From Micromonospora_J zhanjiangensis (GTDB lineage Bacteria > Actinomycetota > Actinomycetes > Mycobacteriales > Micromonosporaceae): a stretch of DNA of 64,000 bases. Under the pieces are notes generated by a model. That model made no database searches. It was not told where the DNA came from and saw nothing but the letters and a program-made list of their open reading frames with translations. Below, piece by piece: positions 41,691-50,756 of the stretch. The translations under genes were made by a program, and so were the position numbers. Location of the stretch: contig NZ_JBHSBN010000009.1 in assembly GCF_042650605.1 (NCBI RefSeq), forward strand, positions 1 through 64,000, read 5' to 3'. Position 1 is the stretch's first letter. Every line of letters begins with the position of its first letter.

Positions 41691-44600
41691 TGTGACTCCT
41701 GGCGTGAAGGATCGAGTAATGGCATGGTCAAATGCCATCGGGTTCCTATTGGTGAAGACGCCAGGTCAAGCCTGCCTCCAACCCGGTTGAGCAGAGCTTG
41801 CGCGCTGAGAAGCCCTAGCCCGTTACCTCCGAGTTTTGTGCTACCGACGCTCCTATTCTTGCAGAATTCCTCTGCGACTTGCGGCGGTAGGCCAGGCCCA
41901 TCATCCGCCACCTCTACAACCGCAATTGAATCGTCTTGAATCCAGTCGATAGTGATCGTGCCACCCCCCGGCATTGCCTCGACAGCGTTCTTTACAAGAT
42001 TTTCTAGTAGGGCAAGCAGGGATGGTTCATCTAAACTAACTACCGCATCCTCCATATTGCGAGGCGGAACGAATGAGATGTTGGGGGGGAGCTGGAGCAA
42101 TTTCATGGACAAATACCTGCGAAGAAATTCGGACAAGCGTGTCCCCGCGTGGCTGCTCGATGGAGCAAGGAGGGATGTCGCGGCGCGGATGCGTTGGGCG
42201 AGGGAGGATGCCTGATCGAGATGCCGACTGGCGATCGCTTTGCGCTCCAGCTCTATTGTCCGACCGCCACCCCGCGTCATCGCCGCATGGCGGGCAGCTA
42301 CCACTTGATTTTTCAAGTCGTGAAGCAGATTTGCGATAGCAGCGTTTAAAGTGGACGGCAAGGGCTGAAGAGCCTGTTCAACCGCCTTGAATATTAGTCC
42401 ACGGACCCCGTTTACTGATGCTGGAAGCGTTACCACAACGGAATCATTTCGCACATGCACTCGAATGCGATAACAAAGTTCGCCCCAAATACGAATCAAA
42501 AACCGAACTTCGTCTTCTGGAACCTCCACAGGACCAAGAATCATTTCATCATGTTGCCCGAAGCGTGCCTGTAAAAATTGGCCTTCACTAGTCAATTCCT
42601 TTACTAAGGCTTCGACCAGTACTATTTCGGGTCCGGTCATTGTAAGAAGAGGCGGATCTTTAATGGTCGCGAGCCGGCCGCGGCAGAGGACCGTCAAATC
42701 GCTAAGAACGTCAGATAACACCCCACCTTCCTGATCCTGCCCGAGGGTTCGATACGCGTTTGCTAAATGGACCAGCCGAGAAACGCGGCGATCGTCAATC
42801 AGGCCCGGATCCTCCAGGTCCGAGACCCAAGTTAGCAGTTGTGTTAGTTCGTCTCTAAGGTGTTCTTGTGCATCGATGTCAATTTCAAGTGCCGTCCGAA
42901 AAAAATGTGCCAGCCTTTCAGGCTCAACCTTTGCTATCTCATTATAAGATATTAGCTGATCGACGCCATGCGACCAACTAATGAGCTCGCGTGGTCGTTT
43001 GGATAGATGTACGCCAAACAGGTTATGGCGTCGCCATGCTCGCGCCTTTTCGGGCAACTCAACCGCGACCACAGCTAAATGCTCGACTAGGAATTTCGAG
43101 ACCACATACTTGTCTCCACGAGGTGACCGCCTCGAAGACAATGCAAGGGTTTCCTCTGGGTCGGCCAAATGATTCGCACATTCTAATACACGTTGCGACG
43201 CATTATGCTTTGCTGGCGTTCGCCCTCGAGTTGGATCGCTCTGTATTGTCACCCGGCGCCTTAATTGCTTACTCTTAAGGGTTAGTAGAGCCACATAGCG
43301 ACGATCGTGATCGGGCCCATGCTCTGAGAAAGAGAAATCCCAATCAAGCCCTGCGGCTACAGCTAACTCCTGTAGTCGCGTCGTTGGATCCTTCGGACGA
43401 GCCCGCGGAGGTGCGATGAGTAGAGCGATTGCGCGCCACTCTGCCGGCCATCGATCAAGAAGGGACCGCAGGGGCCAACTCGAAAGAAAGATTGCTCCCA
43501 TGACCGCCTGGAAGGCGTTCGCGGCGATCTCGATCTCGATTGAATTGCGCTGCCCTGCGCCTAATAACAGGCCGGGACCAAGATCAGAATCGAGAAGGGC
43601 CCTTGCGTAGGTTTCCTTAAGCATTGCCTGAAGCGCAAAAGCGTTGGGCGGGGATATCACAGCCTCGTGGGCCGCGACTAGCGCGTGTTCATAATGTAGT
43701 ACATGACTACCAATCAGTCCCAGCACTTGGTTATCTTGCTGTAGACGTCTCTCGACATCTACGGCATGCTCGTACGTCCAAGAAGGATGCATGAATGCCT
43801 GGCTGATCAACGGTAGTTGAGGGGCCGTCAGATGGAACTTTCTGCCAAGCTCTGCAATGACGGCACGGTGGCCCTCCGTTACAGAATGAGGGATTCCCGT
43901 GGGAACCCGCGGCGGCTCTGGGTCGGGTCCACCTTTGTTCCTCGCGCGTTTAAGGGCCTCCTTGAAGTGAGCCTCCAGGAACTGGGCGGCGGCAGCATTT
44001 TTCGCAGCCTTCTTACTTTTCCCTGTTCCTCGTGCAGCTCGGCCGCACTGATCACTGACCTGTGCCTCGAATAGTCTCTGGTGATCCGGCCCCGATCCGT
44101 CTATAACCCATTTGTCAATACGCCCTTCTCGGCGGAGTTCCGCCTCTAGCAGTGTTATCGGATCAAAAATTTGGGAGGCTTCCTTGCTTCCGACATCCCT
44201 CAAGAATGGCGTAACGATTCTCCGCGCTGATTTGTCATCGCCCAAAAGGCAGAAAAGGCCAATTATCTGGAGAGTGATTCGCATGGTAACGCTTCGGGGC
44301 AAATCGTCGACGCTCAGGGACCGCCCAAACCGGGCAGCGTGAGGCAGCCACTCCAAGGTTCTAGACCAAGGCCCCAACCAGGCGCGTCCATTCGCCACGA
44401 TGCTACTCAAGCTTCCCGGCCTGTTGTGCCTCTGATGACGATAGTAGTGGATAGCGATTTCCCGGGAGAGCCAACTTCCCCCTAATGTTTCGATAGCCTT
44501 TAATACACTTGATGTCAGGAAGGGAGCTTCAGCCGGGTGTTCGTATAGATACGATTCATGTGTTAGTGCTACCCGAAGCCCTGCATCCAGATCCCTGCCA

Positions 44601-44728
44601 GTGAATTGGGAATCACTGACGCCAAGGCGCTCCTTAACGAACGCGACATCCACAGGTACGGATACTTCGAGAAACGCCCCTACGTTGCACTGTTGCAAAT
44701 ATCTTTCTGATGGCGGACCGTCAATCAA
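41687..44728 (-). CDS. Histidine kinase with duplicated RNase III-like and dsRBD-like domains
   Basis: 1013 residues, soluble, no TM segment. Order: degenerate RNase III-like domain (about 30-185, LTHESY at 55-60); dsRBD (188-255, with GTGKSKKAAKNAAAAQFLE); second RNase III-like domain (285-440, FMHPSW at 312-317 and IAANAFQAVMGAIFL); second dsRBD-like domain (447-522, DPTTRLQELA...SEHGPDHDRRYVALL); helical linker (523-790); HisKA-like helix with His803 in LLHDLKNQ; HATPase (880-1010: ENLVKNAVEA, VADDGPGLP, GGNGLGL). The catalytic carboxylates of both RNase III folds are largely replaced, so they look like RNA-binding pseudonucleases. The start is given as TTG 44728; no strong ribosome site, so the true start may lie slightly downstream. 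Cognate response regulator overlaps the end. Confidence 0.85.
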   Translation of the reverse strand: MIDGPPSERYLQQCNVGAFLEVSVPVDVAFVKERLGVSDSQFTGRDLDAGLRVALTHESYLYEHPAEAPFLTSSVLKAIETLGGSWLSREIAIHYYRHQRHNRPGSLSSIVANGRAWLGPWSRTLEWLPHAARFGRSLSVDDLPRSVTMRITLQIIGLFCLLGDDKSARRIVTPFLRDVGSKEASQIFDPITLLEAELRREGRIDKWVIDGSGPDHQRLFEAQVSDQCGRAARGTGKSKKAAKNAAAAQFLEAHFKEALKRARNKGGPDPEPPRVPTGIPHSVTEGHRAVIAELGRKFHLTAPQLPLISQAFMHPSWTYEHAVDVERRLQQDNQVLGLIGSHVLHYEHALVAAHEAVISPPNAFALQAMLKETYARALLDSDLGPGLLLGAGQRNSIEIEIAANAFQAVMGAIFLSSWPLRSLLDRWPAEWRAIALLIAPPRARPKDPTTRLQELAVAAGLDWDFSFSEHGPDHDRRYVALLTLKSKQLRRRVTIQSDPTRGRTPAKHNASQRVLECANHLADPEETLALSSRRSPRGDKYVVSKFLVEHLAVVAVELPEKARAWRRHNLFGVHLSKRPRELISWSHGVDQLISYNEIAKVEPERLAHFFRTALEIDIDAQEHLRDELTQLLTWVSDLEDPGLIDDRRVSRLVHLANAYRTLGQDQEGGVLSDVLSDLTVLCRGRLATIKDPPLLTMTGPEIVLVEALVKELTSEGQFLQARFGQHDEMILGPVEVPEDEVRFLIRIWGELCYRIRVHVRNDSVVVTLPASVNGVRGLIFKAVEQALQPLPSTLNAAIANLLHDLKNQVVAARHAAMTRGGGRTIELERKAIASRHLDQASSLAQRIRAATSLLAPSSSHAGTRLSEFLRRYLSMKLLQLPPNISFVPPRNMEDAVVSLDEPSLLALLENLVKNAVEAMPGGGTITIDWIQDDSIAVVEVADDGPGLPPQVAEEFCKNRSVGSTKLGGNGLGLLSAQALLNRVGGRLDLASSPIGTRWHLTMPLLDPSRQESQ

Positions 44729-44780
44729 AATACTTCAACCTCAGCTCTATGAAAGGTACATATTCGCAGATGGTCCTGAA

Positions 44781-46046
44781 CTACAAACCAAGCGGCGCCC
44801 TCTTGTACCAACCTGTAATAACGCTTACGAGGTGCACAATGTTCTGCTGACGCATGATGGGCGCGGACGCTTCGGGTTCGAAGTCCTTACCAGCCCCGTC
44901 GTCCGTTCGCCAGATACTGTTTTCAGCAACCGGAGCGGCCATGTGGGGGTCAAGACGCTTGAAGAACTCGGTGATGTCACCAAGTTCTACCGGATTGTCG
45001 CCCTTCCGCAACTCGTGGAACGTGCCGCCGAGGACTCGAAGCATTCCCACCGAGCCGAGCAATGACGTACGTCGCAATTCCTGAGCCTTTGTGAGTTCTC
45101 CCGGCTTGCGGTCCTCAACCTCCTCTTCGGTGACAGCAGCGAGGCCACTGAATGCGTTGGAAATCACGTCAAGGAAGTCTTTAACTTGCTCGATCACCTC
45201 GCCATCCGTCAGGGTCTGTTCAGCCTTTTTGCTGATTCGCCCGCCCGCCCCGGCAATAACGGCTCGAGTGATATCGGCAACGTGCTTGGCGCCCATGAGG
45301 TTGGGATTCTTTAGGGTCATACGGTCTTGCTCAGCGTCGACCCGACCCTTGAGCAACGGGTGGTCGATAACGTCGGACAAGGTACGGTTCGCGACCTTGT
45401 AGCTGTCAAACCGAGCGCGAACGGCACTGCTAATACCCTTGGCGTTATCTGCGACGTCCACGAACATCTGCTGCGCCTTGATTGGGTCTGGTTCCACATA
45501 GATGTCCAGACCGACATACTCGTTTTTTAGGCGGTTCATCTGTCCGATAAGCTTGTCACGTTCGGCTCGTAATTTCGCCTCCTTTTCAGGACTAACCTTC
45601 CGCGCGGTCTCTCGATCGACCGCTGCGATCGCGTCTGTGATGCGCTGCTTCTCGATCGCCACGCCGAGCACCCGATGCTGGCCATCGATTGTGCGCATAG
45701 CAGAGATCCCGCCGATTGCCCAGGGGACCGTCAGATAGCCGACTGCTCCATGCTCATCGATCTTCTCGAACACGCAGCCGCCGCTGTCGCGGGCCAGGAG
45801 TGCAGGAGCGACCCAGTCTTGCTTACTGTCTAGGTATTGGCCGAACTGCTTGGCGTGAAGACGGTCGACCTTACGGTTGTCCTTATCCACGTTGTTCGGG
45901 TCGGGGACTGGCAAGATCGTCGAGAGGTCGGCCAAGGGGACACGAGTACTGTAGACCTTACGACCTCCTTGGACGGTCCTAATGGCCAGGTAGGTGCTGG
46001 AATCCTGCGGCTTCGAGAGACGCAGGATGTCGACGTTGATGCTGAT
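44781..46046 (-). CDS. DGQHR-domain (DndB-like) protein
   Basis: About 421 residues if read from the ATC at 46046; TTG 45935 would give 384. The N-terminal VQGGRKVYSTRVPLADL fits the family start (GGR.YY...VP), so the longer form is favoured. AMRTIDGQHRVLGV (about 116-129) is the DGQHR signature, and DIYVEPDPIKAQQMFVDVADNAKGISSAVRARFDS is the conserved FxxxN core. DGQHR proteins include DndB and DpdB of DNA-modification/defence systems. A coiled-coil region (about residues 140-180) carries many Lys/Glu. First gene of a three-gene minus-strand operon with the RNase III-like kinase 52 bp downstream. Confidence 0.83.
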   Translation of the reverse strand: MSINVDILRLSKPQDSSTYLAIRTVQGGRKVYSTRVPLADLSTILPVPDPNNVDKDNRKVDRLHAKQFGQYLDSKQDWVAPALLARDSGGCVFEKIDEHGAVGYLTVPWAIGGISAMRTIDGQHRVLGVAIEKQRITDAIAAVDRETARKVSPEKEAKLRAERDKLIGQMNRLKNEYVGLDIYVEPDPIKAQQMFVDVADNAKGISSAVRARFDSYKVANRTLSDVIDHPLLKGRVDAEQDRMTLKNPNLMGAKHVADITRAVIAGAGGRISKKAEQTLTDGEVIEQVKDFLDVISNAFSGLAAVTEEEVEDRKPGELTKAQELRRTSLLGSVGMLRVLGGTFHELRKGDNPVELGDITEFFKRLDPHMAAPVAENSIWRTDDGAGKDFEPEASAPIMRQQNIVHLVSVITGWYKRAPLGL

Positions 46047-46057
46047 GGTGGTCTCCT
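46044..46057 (-). promoter_or_regulatory. Ribosome site followed by ATC where a start is expected
   Basis: On the minus strand AGGAG (46057-46053) is followed after 6 nt by ATC (46046-46044), directly after an in-frame TAG (46058-46056). No ATG, GTG or TTG occurs in this frame until 45935, 37 codons later. Either ATC is used as a rare start or an ATG has mutated. Confidence 0.6.
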
Positions 46058-46258
46058 ATCGATACAGTGCGCCGTTCCAGTGCAGCAAGACCTAAGGTTG
46101 GCTGCGGCGATCCATCGTGGACATGTAATAACTTAAGTGCTCGTACAAGGATTTTCACTACCGGTCGACCTTTCGTAGGGCAGCCAGATCCGATCAGCCG
46201 CCGAGTGATGCCGGGTTGTCGGCCGACGAGCGCCTCGTCGGCTGGTTAATCTCTTCGG

Positions 46259-49200
46259 ATGACGGATCTTGAGCGGGGTGTCTATGAGCATCTGATCACT
46301 GGGGAGTTGACCAACCGGCTACGCCTCGTCGATGCCGATCTAGTCGACAAGAGCAGGCTCGACCCGGCCGAAGCCGACGACCTCCTCTCCCGCCACATCG
46401 CCACCCTCGCCAAGCGCGCCCTCCGAGCCGTACCCGGAAGCTCCGACAAGGAGCGCCTCCGAGCGCAAGCCGCCCTCGCCAACCAGATCGCCGACCGCAT
46501 CGCGGCCCTTCACCCCCAAGCCGTAAGCACCGACGACCACATCGAAGACCCCGAACATTTCCTCGCCGCCATCGTCGACCGCCCCACCCCACCCGCCCAG
46601 GTCACCTTTCCGCCACGACCAGCCACCCCACTCCACACCGGAGCCCTCCTCGTCAACGGCCAACGCCAACCCCGCATCGGCCACGAGGTAGCCACCGAGC
46701 TCGCCTCCGCTCACCACGTCGACCTGCTCTGCGCCTTCATCAAGTGGGGCGGCCTCCTCCAGGTCCAGGCCCCGATCAGAGACCTCATCGAACGAGGCGG
46801 CCGGCTGAGGATCATCACCACCACCTACCTCGGCGCCACCGACCAACGAGCCCTGGACCGGCTCGCCGAGCTCGGCGCCGACATCAAAATCTCGTACGAG
46901 ACCAGGACCACTCGCCTGCACGCCAAAGCCTGGCTGTTCCGTCGCACCAACGGCACCTCCACCGCGTACGTCGGCTCCTCGAACCTGTCCCGGGCCGCGC
47001 TGGTCGACGGCCTGGAGTGGAACGTACGGGTCTCCGAGCTGGAGCAGCCGCACGTCATCACCACCTTCGCGGGCACCTTCGACGACTACTGGAACGACCC
47101 GGGTTTCGAGGAGTACCGCCCGGACCGGGACGCCGACCAGTTGGCGAGGGCGTTGCAGGCTGCCCGCTGGACGGAGGGCGGGCGCCGGGCCGAGGACCAG
47201 AGCATCCGGATCTCCGGGCTGGACGTGCGGCCGTACCCGTATCAGCAGACGATCCTGGACGACCTGGCCGCCGAGCGGCTGGTGCACGGCCGGCACCGGA
47301 ACCTGGTGGTGATGGCGACCGGCACCGGCAAGACGGTGGTGGCGGCGTTGGACTACCGCCGGCTGCGCGCCGACGGCCCGAAGCCGGTCGACTCGTTGCT
47401 GTTCGTGGCGCATCGGCGGGAGATCCTGGAGCAGAGCCGGTCGGTGTTCCGGAACGTGCTGCGCGACGGCAGTTTCGGCGAGACGCTGGTGGCCGGTAGC
47501 CGACCCCAGCAGGGCCGGCACGTGTTCGCCTCGATCCAGTCGCTGGACCGGCTGGCCGAGGACGAACTAATCCCGGACGCCTTCGACATGGTGATCGTGG
47601 ACGAGTTCCACCATGCCGCCGCACCCAGCTACCGCCGGCTGCTGGACCGGCTGCGGCCGAAGGTGCTGCTCGGGCTGACCGCCACCCCGGACCGGGCCGA
47701 CGGGGCGAACATCCGCGGCTGGTTCGACGGGCGTGCCGCCGTGGAGTTGCACGTCTGGGACGCCCTGGACCGGCAGTTGCTCGCGCCGTTCCAGTATTTC
47801 GGCCTGCACGACAACACCGACCTGTCGACGCTGCGCTGGAAGCGCGGCCAGGGCTACGAGCCGGCCCAACTGGACGCGCTCTACACCGGCAACGACGCCC
47901 GCGCCCGGCTGATCCTCCAAGCAGTAAAGGACATCGTCGCCCTGGGCCGGATGCGGGCGCTCGGCTTCTGCGTCAGCATCCAGCACGCCGAGTTCATGAC
48001 CCGCTGGTTCGAGCGGGCCGGCGTACCGGCGGCGGCGATGACCTCGGACACTGGCCCGGCGACCCGCGACGCCCTGCTCAAGCGTTTCCGGGCGGGTGAG
48101 CTGCGGATCCTGTTCACCGTGGACCTGTTCAACGAGGGCGTCGACCTGCCGATGGTGGACACCATCCTGTTGCTGCGCCCCACCGAGAGCGCCACCATCT
48201 TCCTCCAGCAGCTCGGCCGCGGCCTGCGCCTGGACGAGGGCAAGGCGTACCTGACGGTGCTCGACTTCATCGGCGGGCAGCATGCCCGGTTCCGCTTCGA
48301 CCGGCGCTGGCGGGCGTTGACCGGGCTGCGTCGGCAGCCGTTGATCGACGCCATGAAGGACGACTTCCCCACCCTGCCCAGCGGCTGCCACGTCCAGCTC
48401 GACCGGGTCGCCAAGGAGGTGGTGCTGACCAACCTGCGGTCCGCCGTACCGTCCGGGCCGCGGAACTGGGCCGCCGAGCTGCGGCAGCTCGGCGACGTCG
48501 GCCTGGCGGCCTTCCTCGCCGAGACCGGCCTGGAGGTCGAGGACCTGTACCGCGCCGGCTCCGTCGGCGGTTGGACCGGCCTGCGCCGCCACGCCGGCCT
48601 CGACCCGTCGGTGCCGGGCCCGCGTGACCGCGAGCTTTCCCGCGCGTACGGGAGGATGCTGCACCTGGACGACCCGGACCGGCTCGATCTGCTGGCCCGG
48701 CTCGTGGCCGGCGCCCAGGCCGACGCACCCGGCGGCGGTCCGACCGGCGGTGTACTCGGCGGCGCCGGCGGCGTACCCGGTGGTGGTCGTGGGTCGGACG
48801 CGGCCGGACTGGCCGGTGGGGACGGTGAGCGGGGCGGCGTCGGCGGGGCGGCCGGGGAGCGGCTGGTGGACATGGTGTATTTCTCGCTGTTCGGCGGGTC
48901 GGCGCCGCTGGCCGAGCGGGACGCGCGGCTGGCCAGGTTGCGCGCCGACGTGGCCCGGTGTGACGAGTTGCGGCAGCTCGTCGCGGTGCTGCGGGAGCGG
49001 ATCCACCGGGTGACCGGGCCGCCGGTCGGGCGGGTGCCGTTGCGGGTGCACGCCCGCTACAGCCGCAACGAGGCGTGCGCCGCGTTCGGCATGGCCAACC
49101 CGGCGTCACTGCGCGAGGGCGTGAAGTGGCTGCCCGACGAGCGGGCGGACCTGTTCTTCGTCACCCTGGTCAAGGCGTCGCACCACTACTCCCCCACCAC

Positions 49201-49501
49201 GATGTACGCCGACCGGGCCGTCACCGAGACGGTTTTCCAGTGGGAGTCGCAGAGCACCACCTCGACCGCGTCCCCGACCGGGCAGCGGTACGTGCGCCAC
49301 GCGGAGTTGGGCTCGACGGTGCACCTGTTCGTCCGGGAGACCAAGGTGCCCGACGGCGTCCTGGGCGTGCCGCCCTACCTGTACGCGGGGCCGATGCGGT
49401 ACCTGTCGCACACCGGTGACCGGCCGATGCGGATCCTGTGGGAGCTGGCGACCCCGCTGCCGGCGGAGGTGTTCACGGCGGCCCGGGTGGTGGCCGGCTG
49501 A
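46259..49501 (+). CDS. PLD-like nuclease / SF2 helicase / DUF3427-type defence protein
   Basis: 1080 residues. The N-terminal 120 residues are helical, then a phospholipase D-like domain has RLHAKAWLF...AYVGSSNLSRAAL (HxK and SN motif, about 215-245). The SF2 helicase core follows: VMATGTGKTVV, VDEFHHAAAPSYR (DEFH box), GLTATPDRADG, FTVDLFNEGVDLP and QQLGRGLRLDEGK. After a Gly-rich linker the C-terminus (RYSRNEACAAFGMANPASLREGVKWL onward) matches the DUF3427-type module. This PLD-DEAD-DUF3427 plan is a known defence-associated architecture. It is divergent from the DGQHR operon across about 210 bp and has normal high GC, unlike that operon. Confidence 0.92.
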   Translation: MTDLERGVYEHLITGELTNRLRLVDADLVDKSRLDPAEADDLLSRHIATLAKRALRAVPGSSDKERLRAQAALANQIADRIAALHPQAVSTDDHIEDPEHFLAAIVDRPTPPAQVTFPPRPATPLHTGALLVNGQRQPRIGHEVATELASAHHVDLLCAFIKWGGLLQVQAPIRDLIERGGRLRIITTTYLGATDQRALDRLAELGADIKISYETRTTRLHAKAWLFRRTNGTSTAYVGSSNLSRAALVDGLEWNVRVSELEQPHVITTFAGTFDDYWNDPGFEEYRPDRDADQLARALQAARWTEGGRRAEDQSIRISGLDVRPYPYQQTILDDLAAERLVHGRHRNLVVMATGTGKTVVAALDYRRLRADGPKPVDSLLFVAHRREILEQSRSVFRNVLRDGSFGETLVAGSRPQQGRHVFASIQSLDRLAEDELIPDAFDMVIVDEFHHAAAPSYRRLLDRLRPKVLLGLTATPDRADGANIRGWFDGRAAVELHVWDALDRQLLAPFQYFGLHDNTDLSTLRWKRGQGYEPAQLDALYTGNDARARLILQAVKDIVALGRMRALGFCVSIQHAEFMTRWFERAGVPAAAMTSDTGPATRDALLKRFRAGELRILFTVDLFNEGVDLPMVDTILLLRPTESATIFLQQLGRGLRLDEGKAYLTVLDFIGGQHARFRFDRRWRALTGLRRQPLIDAMKDDFPTLPSGCHVQLDRVAKEVVLTNLRSAVPSGPRNWAAELRQLGDVGLAAFLAETGLEVEDLYRAGSVGGWTGLRRHAGLDPSVPGPRDRELSRAYGRMLHLDDPDRLDLLARLVAGAQADAPGGGPTGGVLGGAGGVPGGGRGSDAAGLAGGDGERGGVGGAAGERLVDMVYFSLFGGSAPLAERDARLARLRADVARCDELRQLVAVLRERIHRVTGPPVGRVPLRVHARYSRNEACAAFGMANPASLREGVKWLPDERADLFFVTLVKASHHYSPTTMYADRAVTETVFQWESQSTTSTASPTGQRYVRHAELGSTVHLFVRETKVPDGVLGVPPYLYAGPMRYLSHTGDRPMRILWELATPLPAEVFTAARVVAG

Positions 49502-49515
49502 GCGGCTTGCTCGTG

Positions 49516-50148
49516 CTACGGGCGTTCGACGGCGAGGCGCACGCCCAAGCCGATGAACACCCCGCCGGTCGCCATGTCGAGGCGGCGGCGTGCGGCTCGG
49601 CGGCGGCCGAGCCAGTCGCCGATCCGCCCGGCGAGAACGCCCACGGTGCCGTCGACCAGGAACTCGAGCCCGACGAAGACCGCGCCGAGGATCAGGAACT
49701 GCAGCCAGACGTGGCAGAGTCGGGGGTCGACGAACTGGGGTAGGAACGCGATCGTGAAGGTGACCATTTTCGGGTTCACCAGATTGGTCAGCAGCCCGCG
49801 AAGATACGCCTGCCGGCTGGAGACCCCGCTCGCGGCGGCGGGCTGGACGTGCTGCTCGCCGCGGTGGCGGATGGCCTGGACGCCGAGGTAGACGAGGTAG
49901 CCGGCGCCTGCCAGGCGCAGCGCGGTGAACGCGGTCGGTGCGGCGGCGAAGAACGCGGACAGGCCGGCGGCCGCGAGGGTGATGTGGACGATCTCGCTGG
50001 TCGCGACTCCTGCGGTTGCCAGCAGCCCGGCCCGCGCGCCGCCGCGTATCCCGCAGCCGAGGACGAACAGCATGTCGGGGCCTGGGCTGATCATCGCGAC
50101 CAGGGTGGTAGCGAGGAAAATGACGAAGAGGTGCTGCTCGACGGGCAT
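49516..50148 (-). CDS. LysE/RhtB-family amino-acid exporter
   Basis: 210 residues, about six TM segments. Signature ISPGPDMLFVLGCGIRGGARAGLLATAGVA near the N-terminus and GLLTNLVNPKMVTFTIAFLPQFVDP in the middle are diagnostic of the LysE superfamily. Exports amino acids or related small molecules. It is convergent with the large helicase gene. Confidence 0.92.
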   Translation of the reverse strand: MPVEQHLFVIFLATTLVAMISPGPDMLFVLGCGIRGGARAGLLATAGVATSEIVHITLAAAGLSAFFAAAPTAFTALRLAGAGYLVYLGVQAIRHRGEQHVQPAAASGVSSRQAYLRGLLTNLVNPKMVTFTIAFLPQFVDPRLCHVWLQFLILGAVFVGLEFLVDGTVGVLAGRIGDWLGRRRAARRRLDMATGGVFIGLGVRLAVERP

Positions 50149-50237
50149 GCGCCGATGCTCGGGCGGACGGTGTGGCTGGGCAAGCGATATCCCAGACCCC
50201 ACCGTTTTTGTCGGTCGGTCATGCCACCATCCCGGCC

Positions 50238-50642
50238 ATGCCTGAGATCGTCATCGCGGCGTTGGTTCGCGAAGGTCGGGTCCTGCTCGTCCATCGGAGT
50301 CCGAACCGCCCCGTCTACCCGGACGTGTGGGATCTGCCGGGCGGACATGTCGACGCGGGCGAGACAGAGCTGGCCGCGCTCGCCAGGGAGATGCACGAGG
50401 AACTGGGCGTGCGGATAGCGACAGGCTCGGCGACCCACCTGTGTCGGCTACAGGTCGGCCACGGAGACGAATCGGTGCGCTTCAGCGCCTGGCTCGTCGA
50501 CGAGTGGGCGGGGACGCCGACGAACGTCGCTCCCGACGAACATGACGAGATCCGTTGGTTCCGGCCGGAGGAGTTGCCACCGCTCGTCCACGAACCCGTA
50601 CGCACGGCGGTGGTGGAAGCGATGCGGGGCACCCGCGTCTGA
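50238..50642 (+). CDS. NUDIX hydrolase
   Basis: 134 residues. GGHVDAGETELAALAREMHEELGV is the Nudix box (Gx5Ex7REUxEExGU). It resembles MutT-type enzymes that hydrolyse nucleoside diphosphate-linked substrates, including damaged or modified nucleotides. The partner strand DIRWFRPEELPPL and the tail are typical. ATG 50238 chosen for family alignment. Confidence 0.93.
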   Translation: MPEIVIAALVREGRVLLVHRSPNRPVYPDVWDLPGGHVDAGETELAALAREMHEELGVRIATGSATHLCRLQVGHGDESVRFSAWLVDEWAGTPTNVAPDEHDEIRWFRPEELPPLVHEPVRTAVVEAMRGTRV

Positions 50643-50756
50643 ACCCCCGCACCCTCTTCCCGGTGCCTCCTGGCCGCCGTCCTCGACCGTTAGGGTGATC
50701 ACGAGGTCTGCGGTGGTCTCCGGTACGGACCTCGATACACCCCTGAGGAGTCGCTC

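Noticed and set aside
42000..44400. Plus-strand frames of 60-95 codons inside the kinase gene
   Set aside because: All are antisense to a long gene with clear domains and carry no motifs of their own.
44781..46046. DGQHR gene considered as part of a complete Dnd phosphorothioation system
   Set aside because: No DndC/D/E or Dpt genes are in the window; the neighbours are the kinase and regulator instead.
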